A DNA stretch of 64,000 bases from Moraxella porci DSM 25326 (lineage in GTDB: Bacteria; Pseudomonadota; Gammaproteobacteria; Pseudomonadales; Moraxellaceae): NCBI RefSeq assembly GCF_002014855.1, contig NZ_MUYV01000010.1:1-64000 (forward strand), given 5' to 3'. A program made the translations under genes and the position numbers. Positions 43,977 to 53,506 of this stretch are shown here, one piece after another (position 1 is the stretch's first letter; the number at the start of each line of letters is the position of its first letter). The notes beneath the pieces are model-generated. The model made no database searches. It was given only the letters and a program-made list of their open reading frames with translations, and had not been told where the DNA came from.

Positions 43977-44002
43977 AATGCTCGACAAGTTCGGGCATTT
44001 TT
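43977..44002 (+). terminator. Terminator after suhB
   Basis: AATGCTCGA / TTCGGGCATT (43977-43999, one G-T pair) followed by T6. Confidence 0.75.
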
Positions 44003-44138
44003 TATGGGTGATTGGCGACTCACCGAAGTAAATTGATAGTCATTTTCACTTAAATTCAATATTTCGCCAAATATGACAAAGTGTGTCAAAAATGAAACAA
44101 GTGTTTACACTTTATCGGGTCAAAATGGCAATTTGTCG

Positions 44139-44168
44139 TTGTGTACATTTGTTAACTTGGGTTATACT
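44139..44168 (+). promoter_or_regulatory. Probable promoter of the 46-residue gene
   Basis: TTGTGT (44139-44144), 18-base spacer, TATACT (44163-44168), giving a leader of about 85 bases before ATG 44260. Confidence 0.5.
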
Positions 44169-44259
44169 ACATCCATCAAGTAACCGATATTCACAAGTTG
44201 CTCACGGATCAAATTCAAGCCGATCAGCTTGATTAAATAAAAAAATTATGGAGTTTCAC

Positions 44260-44400
44260 ATGACACAGCCAAAACGCCAAATCATCGAAATGAACATCCT
44301 ATCAAAAGGCAAAGAACAGCCGATCACAAGCGAGATGATCGCAGCTGTCCTAAAAAAACTGGCCAAAGGCAATGCTGAACCACTGCCGATGACTGCCTAA
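44260..44400 (+). CDS. Small basic hypothetical protein (46 residues)
   Basis: A short frame with all the signs of a real gene: GGAG 6 bases before ATG 44260, a probable promoter at 44139-44168, ordinary codon use, and a terminator-like hairpin at 44555. The product begins MTQPKRQIIEMN, carries a predicted helix (about 25-38, SEMIAAVLKKLAK) and ends PLPMTA. No signal peptide and no membrane helix. Family not recognised; too short for most automatic gene finders. Confidence 0.6.
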   Translation: MTQPKRQIIEMNILSKGKEQPITSEMIAAVLKKLAKGNAEPLPMTA

Positions 44401-44766
44401 GCGATTGATTGATCTAGCACAGATGGTGTGAGTGTTTTATATTGTCATCGGTATCTGATGCTTGGTTTATTCTTAGACACATTCTTATCCGCGCGATAAC
44501 TCGCAATCAATTTGAAAGTTTCTCCAAGCCGTTCTCGGTTTTTCAAGCAGACTTACCGTCCTTGTTGGGCGGTTTGTTTGTTTTGGGTGGCCTAAGCCAA
44601 ATCGATGCGCGTTCACAGTTTTGTTACATATTGTGAGATTTGCTGATTTTTTGGGATAATGGCTTTATAATAGCCAAGTTTTGGATGCACTTAGCCGAAT
44701 GGCGGGTGCATATTTTTTTGTCTTTTGGCAGTATTTGGCCAAAGATCTTAGTATTAGTTGTTAATT
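44401..44766. other. 366-bp gap between the 46-residue gene and mqo
   Basis: No convincing gene; the two open frames here lack ribosome binding sites. The stretch holds a terminator-like hairpin (44555-44573) and a TATAAT (44666-44671) that is the likely -10 of mqo without a good -35. Confidence 0.5.
44555..44583 (+). terminator. Terminator-like hairpin after the 46-residue gene
   Basis: ACCGTCC (44555-44561) pairs with GGGCGGT (44567-44573, one G-U), followed by a T-rich run. Confidence 0.5.
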
Positions 44767-46449
44767 ATGAAAAAATTTTTACGCATTTTGGCAGTACTCA
44801 TCGTTTTGGTGTTGATTGCTGTGTTGATTTTCTTATTTCGCAATGTCGCAACCAAGCCCGTTGAAAGCGCCAGTGATGAGCCAGTCGTCGATGCAGTGCT
44901 GATCGGTGGCGGCATCATGAGTGCGACTTTGGGCACTTATTTAAATGAGCTTGAGCCAGATTGGCAGATCCATATGTATGAGCGCTTGGATAAAGTTGGC
45001 CAAGAAAGCTCAAACGGCTTTCACAATGCCGGCACGGGCCATTCAGGCTTTATGGAGATGAACTACACCGTCGAGGGTGAGGATGGCAGCATCGACATCG
45101 AGCGCGCTGAGAAGATTGCCGCTCAGTTTGAGGTCGCCAAGCAATTTTGGTCTCATCAGGTCAAAGAAGGCCGCTTGGGTACGCCATCAAGCTTTATCAA
45201 CCCTGTGCCGCACATTGCCTTTGTGTGGGGCGATCAAGTGGACTTCCTAAAGCGCCGCCATCAAGCAATGATTCAATCACCGCTGTTTAGCGACATGACT
45301 TATACCGAAGATAAAGCTGAGATCGCCAAGTGGGCGCCTTTGGTGATGCAAGGCCGTGATGCCACTCAACAGGTCGCTGCCACCCGCATGGATGTCGGTA
45401 CTGATGTCAACTATGGCGCCATCACCACGCAGCTGATCGATGGCCTAACCAAGAAGCCAAACTTTAAGCTGTCCTCAAATAGCGAAGTCACAGGCATCAG
45501 TCGTAATGAGGATCAGACTTGGACAGTGAGCGTTAAAAATCTGCAAACTGGCGAAACCACGCACACCAAAACACGCTTTGTTTTTGTCGGTGCAGGCGGC
45601 GCAGCGATTAAGCTTTTGCAGTACACAGGCTTACCTGAGAGCAAATATTATGCAGGCTTCCCAGTCGGTGGTCTGTTCTTGATGACTGACAAGCCTGAGA
45701 TCGTCGCGGCGCATAACGCCAAAGTGTATGGCAAGGCTGAGCTTGGTGCGCCTCCAATGTCGGTGCCGCACATCGATACACGCTACATCGATGGCAAGCA
45801 GTATGTGTTATTTGGCCCATTTGCTACTTATTCTAATAAGTTTCTTAAAAATGGATCACAGCTTGATCTGATCAACTCAGCCACCAAGGACAATGCTTTT
45901 CCAATGGCGAAAATCGGTCTTGAGAATACCGATTTGGTGAAATACCTGATCAGCCAAGTGATGCTTAGTGATGCCGAGCGTCTAAAAGAGCTGCAAAAGT
46001 ACTATCCAGAGGCCAAACTTGAAGACTGGAAGGCATTCCAAGGTGGACAGCGCGTACAGATTATCAAGCAGCTACCAAACGAAGCGGCCAAATTGCAGTT
46101 CGGTACTGAGATTTTCAGTTCAGAAGATGGTACAGTCACAGCACTGCTGGGCGCATCACCTGGTGCATCGACTTCACCGCACATCTTGCTAAATCTGCTA
46201 GAAAAGGCCTTCCCAGAGCAAGTCGCTGGCAAATGGCAAGCTAAGATCCAGCAGATCATCCCATCGTACGGTAAAGATTTGGCCAAAGATCCAGCATTGC
46301 TTGATCAAGTTCGCACTGAAACCAGCCGAACTTTGGGCTTGGTATATACTCCAAAGGGTACACAGGCGCTGCCTGCACCGACGGATGCCGCTGCCATTGC
46401 AGCCTTAAACGAAACCTCGCATGAGGTGACGATCCCTGTAGCTCGTTAA
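44767..46449 (+). CDS. mqo: Malate:quinone oxidoreductase
   Basis: A 560-residue FAD-dependent enzyme that oxidises malate to oxaloacetate and passes electrons to quinone. The FAD-binding [16 protein letters not shown] motif (about 40-55), [19 protein letters not shown] and the C-terminal [12 protein letters not shown] are characteristic. Residues 3-22 form a hydrophobic helix that would anchor the enzyme; many Mqo proteins lack it. There is no Shine-Dalgarno close to ATG 44767, nor to an in-frame TTG at 44758. Clean terminator follows. Confidence 0.95.
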   Translation: MKKFLRILAVLIVLVLIAVLIFLFRNVATKPVESASDEPVVDAVLIGGGIMSATLGTYLNELEPDWQIHMYERLDKVGQESSNGFHNAGTGHSGFMEMNYTVEGEDGSIDIERAEKIAAQFEVAKQFWSHQVKEGRLGTPSSFINPVPHIAFVWGDQVDFLKRRHQAMIQSPLFSDMTYTEDKAEIAKWAPLVMQGRDATQQVAATRMDVGTDVNYGAITTQLIDGLTKKPNFKLSSNSEVTGISRNEDQTWTVSVKNLQTGETTHTKTRFVFVGAGGAAIKLLQYTGLPESKYYAGFPVGGLFLMTDKPEIVAAHNAKVYGKAELGAPPMSVPHIDTRYIDGKQYVLFGPFATYSNKFLKNGSQLDLINSATKDNAFPMAKIGLENTDLVKYLISQVMLSDAERLKELQKYYPEAKLEDWKAFQGGQRVQIIKQLPNEAAKLQFGTEIFSSEDGTVTALLGASPGASTSPHILLNLLEKAFPEQVAGKWQAKIQQIIPSYGKDLAKDPALLDQVRTETSRTLGLVYTPKGTQALPAPTDAAAIAALNETSHEVTIPVAR

Positions 46450-46452
46450 TTT

Positions 46453-46485
46453 ACAAAAAAGCCAAGCATTTGCTTGGCTTTTTTG
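46453..46485 (+). terminator. Terminator of mqo
   Basis: AAAAAAGCCAAGCA (46455-46468) and TGCTTGGCTTTTTT (46471-46484) form a perfect stem. Confidence 0.92.
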
Positions 46486-46728
46486 ATGGCTGTTTGGGTG
46501 GTGTAATAAGACTGGTTGTGTGTGCGATAACAGGCAGTCGGATGTCATGAAGGCTATCAATGCCATACTCAAAAGGCATGGCTTTGACAAGATAAAGCGG
46601 ATACATTTAGTTAATGAAATGATGGGCAGGGCGTGCTTTTTTATAGCACATGACAAAATAACCAAAGAAAGTAGGGCGATGACTAAAAACTGCCCAACAA
46701 AAAAACTTCGTGTCAATCAAAGAAGAGA

Positions 46729-46805
46729 TGGTAGGCCCAGCAGGGCTCGAACCTGCGACCAAAGGATTATGAGTCCTCTGCTCTAACCGACTGAGCTATA
46801 GGCCC
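46729..46805 (-). tRNA. tRNA-Ile2 (CAT anticodon, lysidine-modified)
   Basis: 77 bases with a full cloverleaf on the minus strand and encoded CCA. The anticodon loop is CTCATAA (CAT). The anticodon arm and variable region (GGACTCATAATCC then TTTGGTCG) closely resemble E. coli ileX rather than elongator or initiator tRNA-Met, so the C is expected to be converted to lysidine by TilS. An automatic call of tRNA-Met would be understandable. Confidence 0.88.
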
Positions 46806-46881
46806 GTATGGGGAATCTGCCCACAGACTGCTGCATGCAGATAATAAAAAAACCAATGATCACTCACTGGCTTTTTAAATT

Positions 46882-46966
46882 TGGTGGGGTCGGAGAGACT
46901 CGAACTCTCACACCTCGCGGCGCTGGAACCTAAATCCAGTGCGTCTACCAATTCCGCCACGACCCC
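46882..46966 (-). tRNA. tRNA-Leu (anticodon TAG)
   Basis: 85 bases with a long variable arm, acceptor GGGGTCG/CGACCCC, anticodon stem CTGGA/TCCAG and loop TTTAGGT (anticodon TAG), and encoded CCA. It lies 76 bases upstream of tRNA-Ile2 in transcription order and probably shares its transcript. Confidence 0.95.
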
Positions 46967-47139
46967 AAGTTGTTATATCAAGTAGCGCATCAGCGCGTCG
47001 TCTTGATGTTGCGTATTATATAGGGTTTTTAAATTTTGGCAAGCATTTTTTGATAAAAATGATGACAATTTGATAAAAAATCCATAAGTCATTGATTTTA
47101 ATTATAAAATTAAATAAATTCATGTGTCGTGTCCAAACA

Positions 47140-48165
47140 TCATAGATCTTCACGGATTTTTTTGGAAAAATCATGGCTTGTGATCGGGTTTTGGTGGTGG
47201 TATTGCTGGACTTTGGGATTGATAAAAGCTCGGCTTTTGTTGGCTTGTGGATCTTTTGAGCCATCGATGATGCCAATGTCCATCAAAAATTCTGGCAGGC
47301 GACCTGAGGCCAGCACGCGATAATCTTTTGGGATGTCGCGTACTGATCGCCACAAATCAAAAATCGCGGTGGTGCAATTATCGCTTAAGGTGTTATACCA
47401 GCTTGGCGTGTGTCTGAGCGCATCGGCAGCCTGTAGATAGGCCAAAAACAGCGCGCGCATCTCATCTTTTGGCACTGATAATGGATACAGATAGACGCGC
47501 TCACCACGCACATTACTGCGGGTGTAGATGATGTCTTTTTCGTCGGCGGCGATGAGTGTCATTTCATATTGACGAAAAAACCCACCGATGGATGAAAACT
47601 GCTCGCCGATTTCTTTTCTGATTTCAAAGGAAAACACCACGCGCTCGCCATCTGCAAAACCAAAGGACATGAGCGTGTGTGCGATGTTGTCATTTGACCA
47701 AATTGATAAGATAAGATCTAGGCTGTCAAGCTGCGCCAAATCATACTGGCGCGTCTGCCAGCGCGGCACATACTCAGTTTCGCTGATCCACTCAAAATTG
47801 CGAACATTCTGAATGGTCACCACATCGCCTTGAATCTCATGCACAAGCTGCATGGCGACCTCATCCTGCCAAGCACGATCATTGCTGGGTTTTTGGGCAT
47901 ATAGCCACACGCTGATGGTAGCGAGCAGCAGCACAAGGCTCATCGTGCGCGCGGTTTTGGTTTGGTAAATACCGGCCGCATAGATCAGTGTTAAGGCGGC
48001 AATCGTAGGATAAGTGGCCATACCCATCGGCTTATGAATCAGCAACGCCATCGCGCCCCACGCTGTCCATAGACCCAAGCCTGTCTGCATGCCAAGCATC
48101 TTTAGGCGATTGGGCGATGGCTTTTGGATGGGTTTGGCTGAACTTGGATGGATGTGATGAACCAT
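47140..48165 (-). CDS. DUF4105 membrane protein
   Basis: About 341 residues. Roughly 28-92 contain two or three membrane helices; the rest is a DUF4105 domain with the phrase LDLILSIWSNDNIAHTLMSFGFADG and the conserved WYNTLSDNCTTAIF, whose Cys and His-like residues suggest a papain-like or NlpC-like periplasmic hydrolase fold. Function not established. Start is ATG 48165 or a GTG three codons earlier. Confidence 0.8.
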   Translation of the reverse strand: MVHHIHPSSAKPIQKPSPNRLKMLGMQTGLGLWTAWGAMALLIHKPMGMATYPTIAALTLIYAAGIYQTKTARTMSLVLLLATISVWLYAQKPSNDRAWQDEVAMQLVHEIQGDVVTIQNVRNFEWISETEYVPRWQTRQYDLAQLDSLDLILSIWSNDNIAHTLMSFGFADGERVVFSFEIRKEIGEQFSSIGGFFRQYEMTLIAADEKDIIYTRSNVRGERVYLYPLSVPKDEMRALFLAYLQAADALRHTPSWYNTLSDNCTTAIFDLWRSVRDIPKDYRVLASGRLPEFLMDIGIIDGSKDPQANKSRAFINPKVQQYHHQNPITSHDFSKKIREDL

Positions 48166-48322
48166 GCATACCACCGTACAAAATCGTTAGCGAATATAAA
48201 AAGGTTTTATCATCATAGCACATATGATAGACTGGTGCATATGATTATAAAGTCTTATTATAAGTCAGCTTTTGGCCAGCCGATCGATGCAGCCGACAAG
48301 CTTATCATGTAAAGGAGCAAGT

Positions 48323-48640
48323 ATGATTACCACTTTAGACATCAGCGAATTTCAACCAAGCAGTGACAAAACCATCTGGGATGTCAGAGATGCGGATAAC
48401 TATCAACAAGGCCACATCGAACATGCCATCAATCACCCTTTGGATACCCTAGATAAGTCACTGCTCGACCGCACCACTGGGGATGTGTATGTGCTGTGCG
48501 GCGGTGGTACTAAGGCGCAAAAAGCAGCCGAGCGATTAAATGAACTTGACCCTACGCGCAGCATCATCCATCTGACTGGCGGCACACGCGCTGCCATCGC
48601 CATCGGGATGACCATCGTGCGTGAGGATGATTCTGTCTAA
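48323..48640 (+). CDS. Single-domain rhodanese-like protein
   Basis: A 105-residue protein of one rhodanese domain. The opening WDVRDADNYQQGHIEHAINHPL and the active loop CGGGTKAQ, with its sulfur-carrying cysteine, are visible. Likely a sulfurtransferase of the GlpE/YgaP size class. AAAGGAG lies 5 bases before ATG 48323; the longer frame from 48272 is not supported. Confidence 0.9.
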   Translation: MITTLDISEFQPSSDKTIWDVRDADNYQQGHIEHAINHPLDTLDKSLLDRTTGDVYVLCGGGTKAQKAAERLNELDPTRSIIHLTGGTRAAIAIGMTIVREDDSV

Positions 48641-48709
48641 GATGCTAGTAATAAATTATATATAAATCAATAATTTATGAAATTTATCACATTTTTTGAA
48701 AATTAGTTG

Positions 48710-48738
48710 TTGACACTTTTGGGTCTTAGTTGTATTAT
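48710..48738 (+). promoter_or_regulatory. Promoter of the tRNA-Pro-Arg-His operon
   Basis: TTGACA (48710-48715), exactly 17 bases, TATTAT (48733-48738), about 45 bases before tRNA-Pro start. Confidence 0.85.
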
Positions 48739-48790
48739 ACGCACCACAACGACGAGCTGATGAATAAAAAGCTGGTCGTCACCAAAAGAT

Positions 48791-48867
<77 letters not shown>

Positions 48868-48926
48868 TCTTTTAAAGCCGAACAGGCTTTTTTTGTTGGT
48901 GAAAACTGACATACTAAGCCACTCGA

Positions 48927-49003
48927 GCGCCTGTAGCTCAGTTGGATAGAGCATCTGCCTTCTAAGCAGGTGGTCGCAGGTTCGAATCCTGCCAGGCGCG
49001 CCA
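48927..49003 (+). tRNA. tRNA-Arg (anticodon TCT)
   Basis: 77-base cloverleaf, acceptor GCGCCTG/CAGGCGC, anticodon loop TTCTAAG (TCT), encoded CCA. Reads AGA/AGG codons. Confidence 0.96.
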
Positions 49004-49023
49004 TATGCCTGAAAGTTTATTAT

Positions 49024-49100
49024 GGCGGCTATAGCTCAGTTGGTAGAGCCCCGGGTTGTGATCTCGGTTGTCGTGGGTTCGAGTCCCATTAGTCGCCCCA
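49024..49100 (+). tRNA. tRNA-His (anticodon GTG)
   Basis: 77 bases with an eight-pair acceptor (GGCGGCTA/TAGTCGCC), i.e. the extra G-1 of tRNA-His, anticodon loop TTGTGAT (GTG) and encoded CCA. Confidence 0.95.
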
Positions 49101-49107
49101 TATTCTA

Positions 49108-49137
49108 AGCCCATCGATGATATCGGTGGGTTTTTTG
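49108..49137 (+). terminator. Terminator of the tRNA operon
   Basis: CCCATCGAT / ATCGGTGGG (49110-49130, G-T pair inside) followed by T6. Confidence 0.85.
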
Positions 49138-49196
49138 TTGTCTTAAACTTAATTTTTTTGTGCCATTTTTGGGCTTAGTTATCTTACCAAAAATAC

Positions 49197-49225
49197 TTTA
49201 CCAATGCTGGGATTGCCGTTATACT
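49197..49225 (+). promoter_or_regulatory. Promoter of thiG
   Basis: TTTACC (49197-49202), 17-base spacer, TATACT (49220-49225). The leader is short (about 37 bases) and shows no TPP riboswitch. Confidence 0.7.
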
Positions 49226-49269
49226 GTACGATATTTGAGCAACTCATTCATGATAGATAAGGATTTGCC

Positions 49270-50058
49270 ATGAGCGCAGAATTACTCACCATCGGGTCAC
49301 GCACCTTTAGCTCTCGCCTGCTTGTCGGTACAGGCAAGTACAAGGATTTAAACGAAACTGCTGCTGCCATCGATGCCAGCGGCGCCGAGATTGTCACGGT
49401 TGCCATTCGCCGCACCAATATCGGTCAGCATAAAAATGAACCAAATCTGCTCGATGTCATCTCACCAGAGCGTTATACCATTTTGCCAAATACCGCTGGC
49501 TGCTTTGATGCTGATAGTGCTGTGCGTACCTGTATGCTGGCTCGTGAGCTGCTTGATGGCCATAATCTGGTCAAGCTAGAAGTGCTGGGTGATGATCAGA
49601 ATCTGTACCCCAATGTCATCGAAACTGTCAAAGCCGCCAAGGTGCTGATTGATGATGGCTTTGAGGTGATGGTTTATACCTCAGACGACCCGATCGTCGC
49701 CAAAGAGCTTGAAAGCATGGGCTGTGTTGCCATCATGCCGCTTGGTAGCCTGATCGGCTCAGGACTTGGTCTGCTAAACCGCCATACCCTAAGCCTCATC
49801 ATCGAGCAGACACAAGTACCTGTTCTTGTTGATGCTGGCGTCGGCACTGCCTCAGATGCTGCCATCGCCATGGAGCTTGGCTGTGATGGCGTACTGATGA
49901 ACACCGCCATCGCTCATGCCAAGCAGCCTATCTTGATGGCATCTGCGATGAAGCACGCCGTCATTGCAGGCCGTGAAGCATTCTTAGCAGGCCGTATGCC
50001 AGCTCGTTATATGGCACAAGCCAGCAGTCCGCAGACGGGGTATTTTTTCACATCATGA
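49270..50058 (+). CDS. thiG: Thiazole synthase
   Basis: A 262-residue TIM-barrel enzyme that builds the thiamine thiazole from deoxyxylulose phosphate, dehydroglycine and ThiS-thiocarboxylate. The LLVGTGKY start, the [10 protein letters not shown] segment with the Schiff-base lysine, [14 protein letters not shown] and [10 protein letters not shown] are diagnostic. It stands alone; thiS, thiF, thiH and thiO are not beside it. Confidence 0.96.
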   Translation: MSAELLTIGSRTFSSRLLVGTGKYKDLNETAAAIDASGAEIVTVAIRRTNIGQHKNEPNLLDVISPERYTILPNTAGCFDADSAVRTCMLARELLDGHNLVKLEVLGDDQNLYPNVIETVKAAKVLIDDGFEVMVYTSDDPIVAKELESMGCVAIMPLGSLIGSGLGLLNRHTLSLIIEQTQVPVLVDAGVGTASDAAIAMELGCDGVLMNTAIAHAKQPILMASAMKHAVIAGREAFLAGRMPARYMAQASSPQTGYFFTS

Positions 50059-50163
50059 GCCACCATGCTGATCGTACCGCCTGATCTTTTGGGCGATGTG
50101 CGATCTATCTTGAGGGTTGGTTTGGCTAAGGGTGCTTAGAAAATTTTAAAATCCTCAAAAAAG

Positions 50164-50178
50164 TCACTTATCAAGTGA
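50164..50178. promoter_or_regulatory. Palindrome before the wax-ester synthase gene
   Basis: TCACTT-ATC-AAGTGA, perfect 6+3+6. It overlaps the expected -35 region of a TATCAT -10 (50191-50196). An operator is likely but the regulator is unknown. Confidence 0.45.
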
Positions 50179-50226
50179 GGCAAATTTTGCTATCATGAAG
50201 CATTTTTGGATCTTAAGGATGGTCAA

Positions 50227-51597
50227 GTGCGCGCGGTTGGCATAGTCGATTCACTGTTTTTATTCTTAGAAAATGCCAAGCAGCCCATGCATGTCGCAGG
50301 GGTTTGTGTGTTTGAGCTGCCTGATGATCATGATGAGCATTATTTTAATGAGCTGATCAGCCAAATTGACACAGATGCTTTGCCTAATTTTCCTTTTAAT
50401 CAAGTGCTGCACCGTGGGGTGATGTGGCGCAATATCCGCAAATTTCATATCCATCACCATTGTCACTATCATCATTTAAAAACCGCCAAGATGAGTGAGG
50501 CGCTGGCGCAGATCTCAAGGCTGCACGAACGCAGGCTTGATCGCAGCCGCCCACTGTGGGAGCTGCATTTGTTTGATAATTTGGAGCCTGAATATGAGGG
50601 TGGCTCTAAGCGCTTTATTTTATATATCAAAGTGCATCATACACTGATGGATGGTGTGGCGGCGATGCGCCTGTTTCAACGCTCGCTGTCGCATCTGCCG
50701 GATGAGCGCCTGTCTCAGCCGCTTTGGCTGCGCAATATCCGTAATAAAAAAAGCAGCTTTGCCATCGAGCATAGAAGATGGCGCGATCGCCTAAAAGATC
50801 AGCTGCATGGCGTATGGCCTGTGTCCTCTGAGCTTTTGCGCGATTATCAAACCTCTCAACAAACCTTATCCAATACAGATGCTGTCGATTTTATCAGCAG
50901 TCTCAACGCGCCAGAATCGATGTTCAATCAGCGCATCGGCACCAGCCGCCATCTGTCGATCATCGCTCTTGAAAAGGCGCGCTTTGTCCGTGTGGCTCGG
51001 CGATTGTCGGTATCGACCAATGACATGATTTTGGCGGTCTGCGCTCAGGCGTTAAGAGAATATTTGCTGTCGCAACATGCATTGCCTGAGGATCCATTGA
51101 TCGCCTTTGTGCCGACCTCACTGCGCAAAAATAACACCGCCATCGGCAACCAAATCTCATTTGTTCCAACCAACTTAGGGACGCATAGCCCCGATCCAGA
51201 GCATCGCCTGCAGCTAATCCATCAAAGCATGCAAGCAGGTAAGGCGCGCATCGCTCGCATGACGCAGTCGCAGTTTATCAATTACACCGCCGCGCACTAT
51301 GCATGGGCAGGAGTGAATTTGGCGACGCGTTTATATCCTAAAAAACAAGCCTTTAATCTCATCATCTCCAATGTGCCAGGCGATGATACGCCGCTGTACC
51401 TAAATGGCGCCAAATTACAAGCTGCTTATCCAGTTTCGGTGCTGTTTGATGGCCAAGCGCTGAACATCAGCTTCACCAATTATCAAGATCGGATTGATTT
51501 TGGTATCACTGCTTGTCAATCAACGCTGCCAAACATCCAGTCTTTGACCTCGCTGATCGCCAAAGCGCTCGATGATTATGAAAATCTGTCCAGTTGA
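50227..51597 (+). CDS. Wax-ester synthase/diacylglycerol acyltransferase (WS/DGAT)
   Basis: A 456-residue acyl-CoA-dependent acyltransferase making wax esters or triacylglycerol for storage. The catalytic HHTLMDG motif (H-H-x3-D-G) is visible near residue 140, preceded by RPLWELHLF, with the late ISNVPG segment also typical. GTG 50227 lies 9 bases after AAGGA and starts the conserved region; the in-frame TTG at 50206 is less likely. Such enzymes are common in Acinetobacter and relatives. A palindrome overlaps its putative promoter. Confidence 0.92.
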   Translation: MRAVGIVDSLFLFLENAKQPMHVAGVCVFELPDDHDEHYFNELISQIDTDALPNFPFNQVLHRGVMWRNIRKFHIHHHCHYHHLKTAKMSEALAQISRLHERRLDRSRPLWELHLFDNLEPEYEGGSKRFILYIKVHHTLMDGVAAMRLFQRSLSHLPDERLSQPLWLRNIRNKKSSFAIEHRRWRDRLKDQLHGVWPVSSELLRDYQTSQQTLSNTDAVDFISSLNAPESMFNQRIGTSRHLSIIALEKARFVRVARRLSVSTNDMILAVCAQALREYLLSQHALPEDPLIAFVPTSLRKNNTAIGNQISFVPTNLGTHSPDPEHRLQLIHQSMQAGKARIARMTQSQFINYTAAHYAWAGVNLATRLYPKKQAFNLIISNVPGDDTPLYLNGAKLQAAYPVSVLFDGQALNISFTNYQDRIDFGITACQSTLPNIQSLTSLIAKALDDYENLSS

Positions 51598-51613
51598 TGG
51601 CTCTTGGCCTGAA

Positions 51614-52672
51614 CTAAAACAGAGCCAGCTGCACCTCACGCTGAGATGAATCAAGATTTGAAAAAGTGACGCCTACCAAGCGAATCGGCTGCGTGCGTGG
51701 AATGTCGCGAAACAGCTGCACCAGCCACTGATAGGCCAAATCTGCGCTGGTATAAGCCGATGGCAGTGAGTGGCTGCGAGTGATCTGGCTAAAATCAGCG
51801 TATTTGATTTTTAGCGTCACCGTATGGGCTTGTAGTTGCCTTTTATTGAGATCATCAAAAGCTTCTTCGGCTTGTTCTCGGATTTTTTGTAATAAGATCT
51901 CATCTCGATGAATATTCTGCCCAAAGGTCACCTCAGAGCCGACAGATTTTCGCACGCGATCAGGTTTAACTTGGCGTTCATCGATGCCATGCGCGATGTC
52001 ATGATAAAATTGGCCGCGCTTTTGACCGAATAATGCCACCAAAGTCTCAAGCGGTGTCAAGCGCAGCTGCCTGCCATTGTGTACCCCGATTTCATGCAAT
52101 CGCTGACTGCTGGCACGACCGATCCCGTGAAATCGTTCAATCGGCAGGCTGTCGATCAGTGCTTGAGCGTGTTCGGGTGGGATGATGGTGATGCCATTGG
52201 GCTTGTTGATGTCAGAGGCGATTTTGGCAAGCATTTTGGTGCTTGAGACGCCAGCGGATGCGGTGAGTCCTGTGGCGGTGTATATGTCTTGGCGCAGTTT
52301 TTGGGCGATGGCGGTTGCCGAACCATGGATGTGCCAGACATCGCTGACATCAAGATAGGCTTCATCAAGCGATAAAGGCTCAACCAGTGGTGTGATGGCG
52401 TGCATCAGTGCTTGGATCTGCTGACTGACCGCGCGATACGCATCAAAACGCGGCCGCACAAAAATTGCATGAGGGCAGCGGCGACGCGCCTCAGAGCAGC
52501 TCATCGCTGAGCGGATACCGTATTGACGGGCTTCATAGCTGGCAGCGGCGACCACCCCGCGCCCATTGGGATCGCCACCGACGATGAGCGGCTTGCCACG
52601 CAGTGTAGGATTGTCCCGTTGTTCGACACTGGCAAAGAAGGCATCCATGTCGATGTGAATGATTTTTCGCAT
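51614..52672 (-). CDS. dinB: DNA polymerase IV
   Basis: A 352-residue Y-family translesion polymerase. Catalytic motifs DMDAFFASVE (D8, metal ligand) and SLDEAYLDVS are intact, and the little-finger domain follows. It lacks an obvious beta-clamp motif beyond the extreme C-terminal VQLALF, which fits the QxxLxLF consensus. No LexA box could be recognised nearby. Convergent with the WS/DGAT gene. Confidence 0.96.
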   Translation of the reverse strand: MRKIIHIDMDAFFASVEQRDNPTLRGKPLIVGGDPNGRGVVAAASYEARQYGIRSAMSCSEARRRCPHAIFVRPRFDAYRAVSQQIQALMHAITPLVEPLSLDEAYLDVSDVWHIHGSATAIAQKLRQDIYTATGLTASAGVSSTKMLAKIASDINKPNGITIIPPEHAQALIDSLPIERFHGIGRASSQRLHEIGVHNGRQLRLTPLETLVALFGQKRGQFYHDIAHGIDERQVKPDRVRKSVGSEVTFGQNIHRDEILLQKIREQAEEAFDDLNKRQLQAHTVTLKIKYADFSQITRSHSLPSAYTSADLAYQWLVQLFRDIPRTQPIRLVGVTFSNLDSSQREVQLALF

Positions 52673-52702
52673 GGCTTATTATACCTTACAGCGAGCCAAA
52701 CA

Positions 52703-52732
52703 AAAAGCGCATCACCGAAATGATGCGCTTTG
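52703..52732. terminator. Terminator between the outer-membrane barrel gene and dinB
   Basis: AAAGCGCATCA / TGATGCGCTTT (52704-52731) with a 6-base loop, A run on the left. Confidence 0.8.
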
Positions 52733-52755
52733 CTTGGGATGATCGAGTTTGACCA

Positions 52756-53454
52756 TTAAAAATGCACTTCAACACCGACATAAGGGCCTTTAAAGTCCGC
52801 CTTATATGGTACTTGGCTGCCAAAAACATTGCCAAGATATTTCACATCCATCTCATCATAATCCAATGACAGCACACGATAGCCACCTTTGATGCCAAGA
52901 TCGATGGCAGCGGTCTTAACAAAGTCGTATTTGATTTCAGCTTGCGCATCGGTGGCTTTGACATTACTGCCAACGCCGACACCAAGCTCAGCTTTGGCAG
53001 ACAGACCGGTAAACGGCAGCTTAGCACCGACAGATGCATACGCCATTGGCAAGGTCTTATTCAGATCCAGCGTCGCGCCGCCTGTGTATTTGACATCGCC
53101 TGAGATACGCTTGGCGCCTAGGCCCAGATCGACGCTCACCACATTATCCAGAATTTCATAATAAGCAATGGCATCGGTACTGGTAAATGCCACTTCATCA
53201 CGGGCGATGGCGGTGTTTTGGCTGTGGCTGATGTCAGCATGACGCACGCGCACATTCGGGATCAGTGGCACGCCGTGCTCTAGGCTTGCCGATAGCATAT
53301 AGTTGCCTTCATCATCAAAGCTTTGCTTGCTGCCATTATCGGTGATGTCGGCAGAAGTATGCCAATAGTTGGCATCAGCATACAGACCGTATAGGGTGTC
53401 AGCCTGTGCAGTGCTTGCGATCAGTAGTGCGGTTGCGATTGCGATTTTTTTCAT
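52756..53454 (-). CDS. Outer-membrane beta-barrel protein, TIGR04219-like
   Basis: A 232-residue protein with a signal peptide (1-18, cleavage after AQA) and alternating beta strands ending in Phe (VGVEVHF), as expected for an outer-membrane barrel. The opening DTLYGLYADANYWHTSADI resembles family TIGR04219. ATG 53454 is preferred over an in-frame codon at 53463. Function unknown. Confidence 0.82.
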   Translation of the reverse strand: MKKIAIATALLIASTAQADTLYGLYADANYWHTSADITDNGSKQSFDDEGNYMLSASLEHGVPLIPNVRVRHADISHSQNTAIARDEVAFTSTDAIAYYEILDNVVSVDLGLGAKRISGDVKYTGGATLDLNKTLPMAYASVGAKLPFTGLSAKAELGVGVGSNVKATDAQAEIKYDFVKTAAIDLGIKGGYRVLSLDYDEMDVKYLGNVFGSQVPYKADFKGPYVGVEVHF

Positions 53455-53506
53455 AAATAACACTCAAATGATGCCCCATCGATGATAGGGCAGGTTGGGG
53501 AAATAA

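Noticed and set aside
44442..44636. 64-residue frame between the 46-residue gene and mqo
   Set aside because: No ribosome binding site, unlikely amino-acid content, and it spans the hairpin at 44555.
46520..46786. 88-residue frame before tRNA-Ile2
   Set aside because: It runs through the tRNA gene, giving the familiar false ending that tRNA sequence produces. Residues from ATG 46547 look plausible but match nothing known.
46729..46805. Call of tRNA-Met from the CAT anticodon
   Set aside because: The anticodon arm resembles ileX, not metT or the initiator, which should have three G-C pairs at the base of the anticodon stem.
49101..49269. TPP riboswitch before thiG
   Set aside because: No CTGAGA core or matching second arm, and the leader from the predicted promoter is too short.
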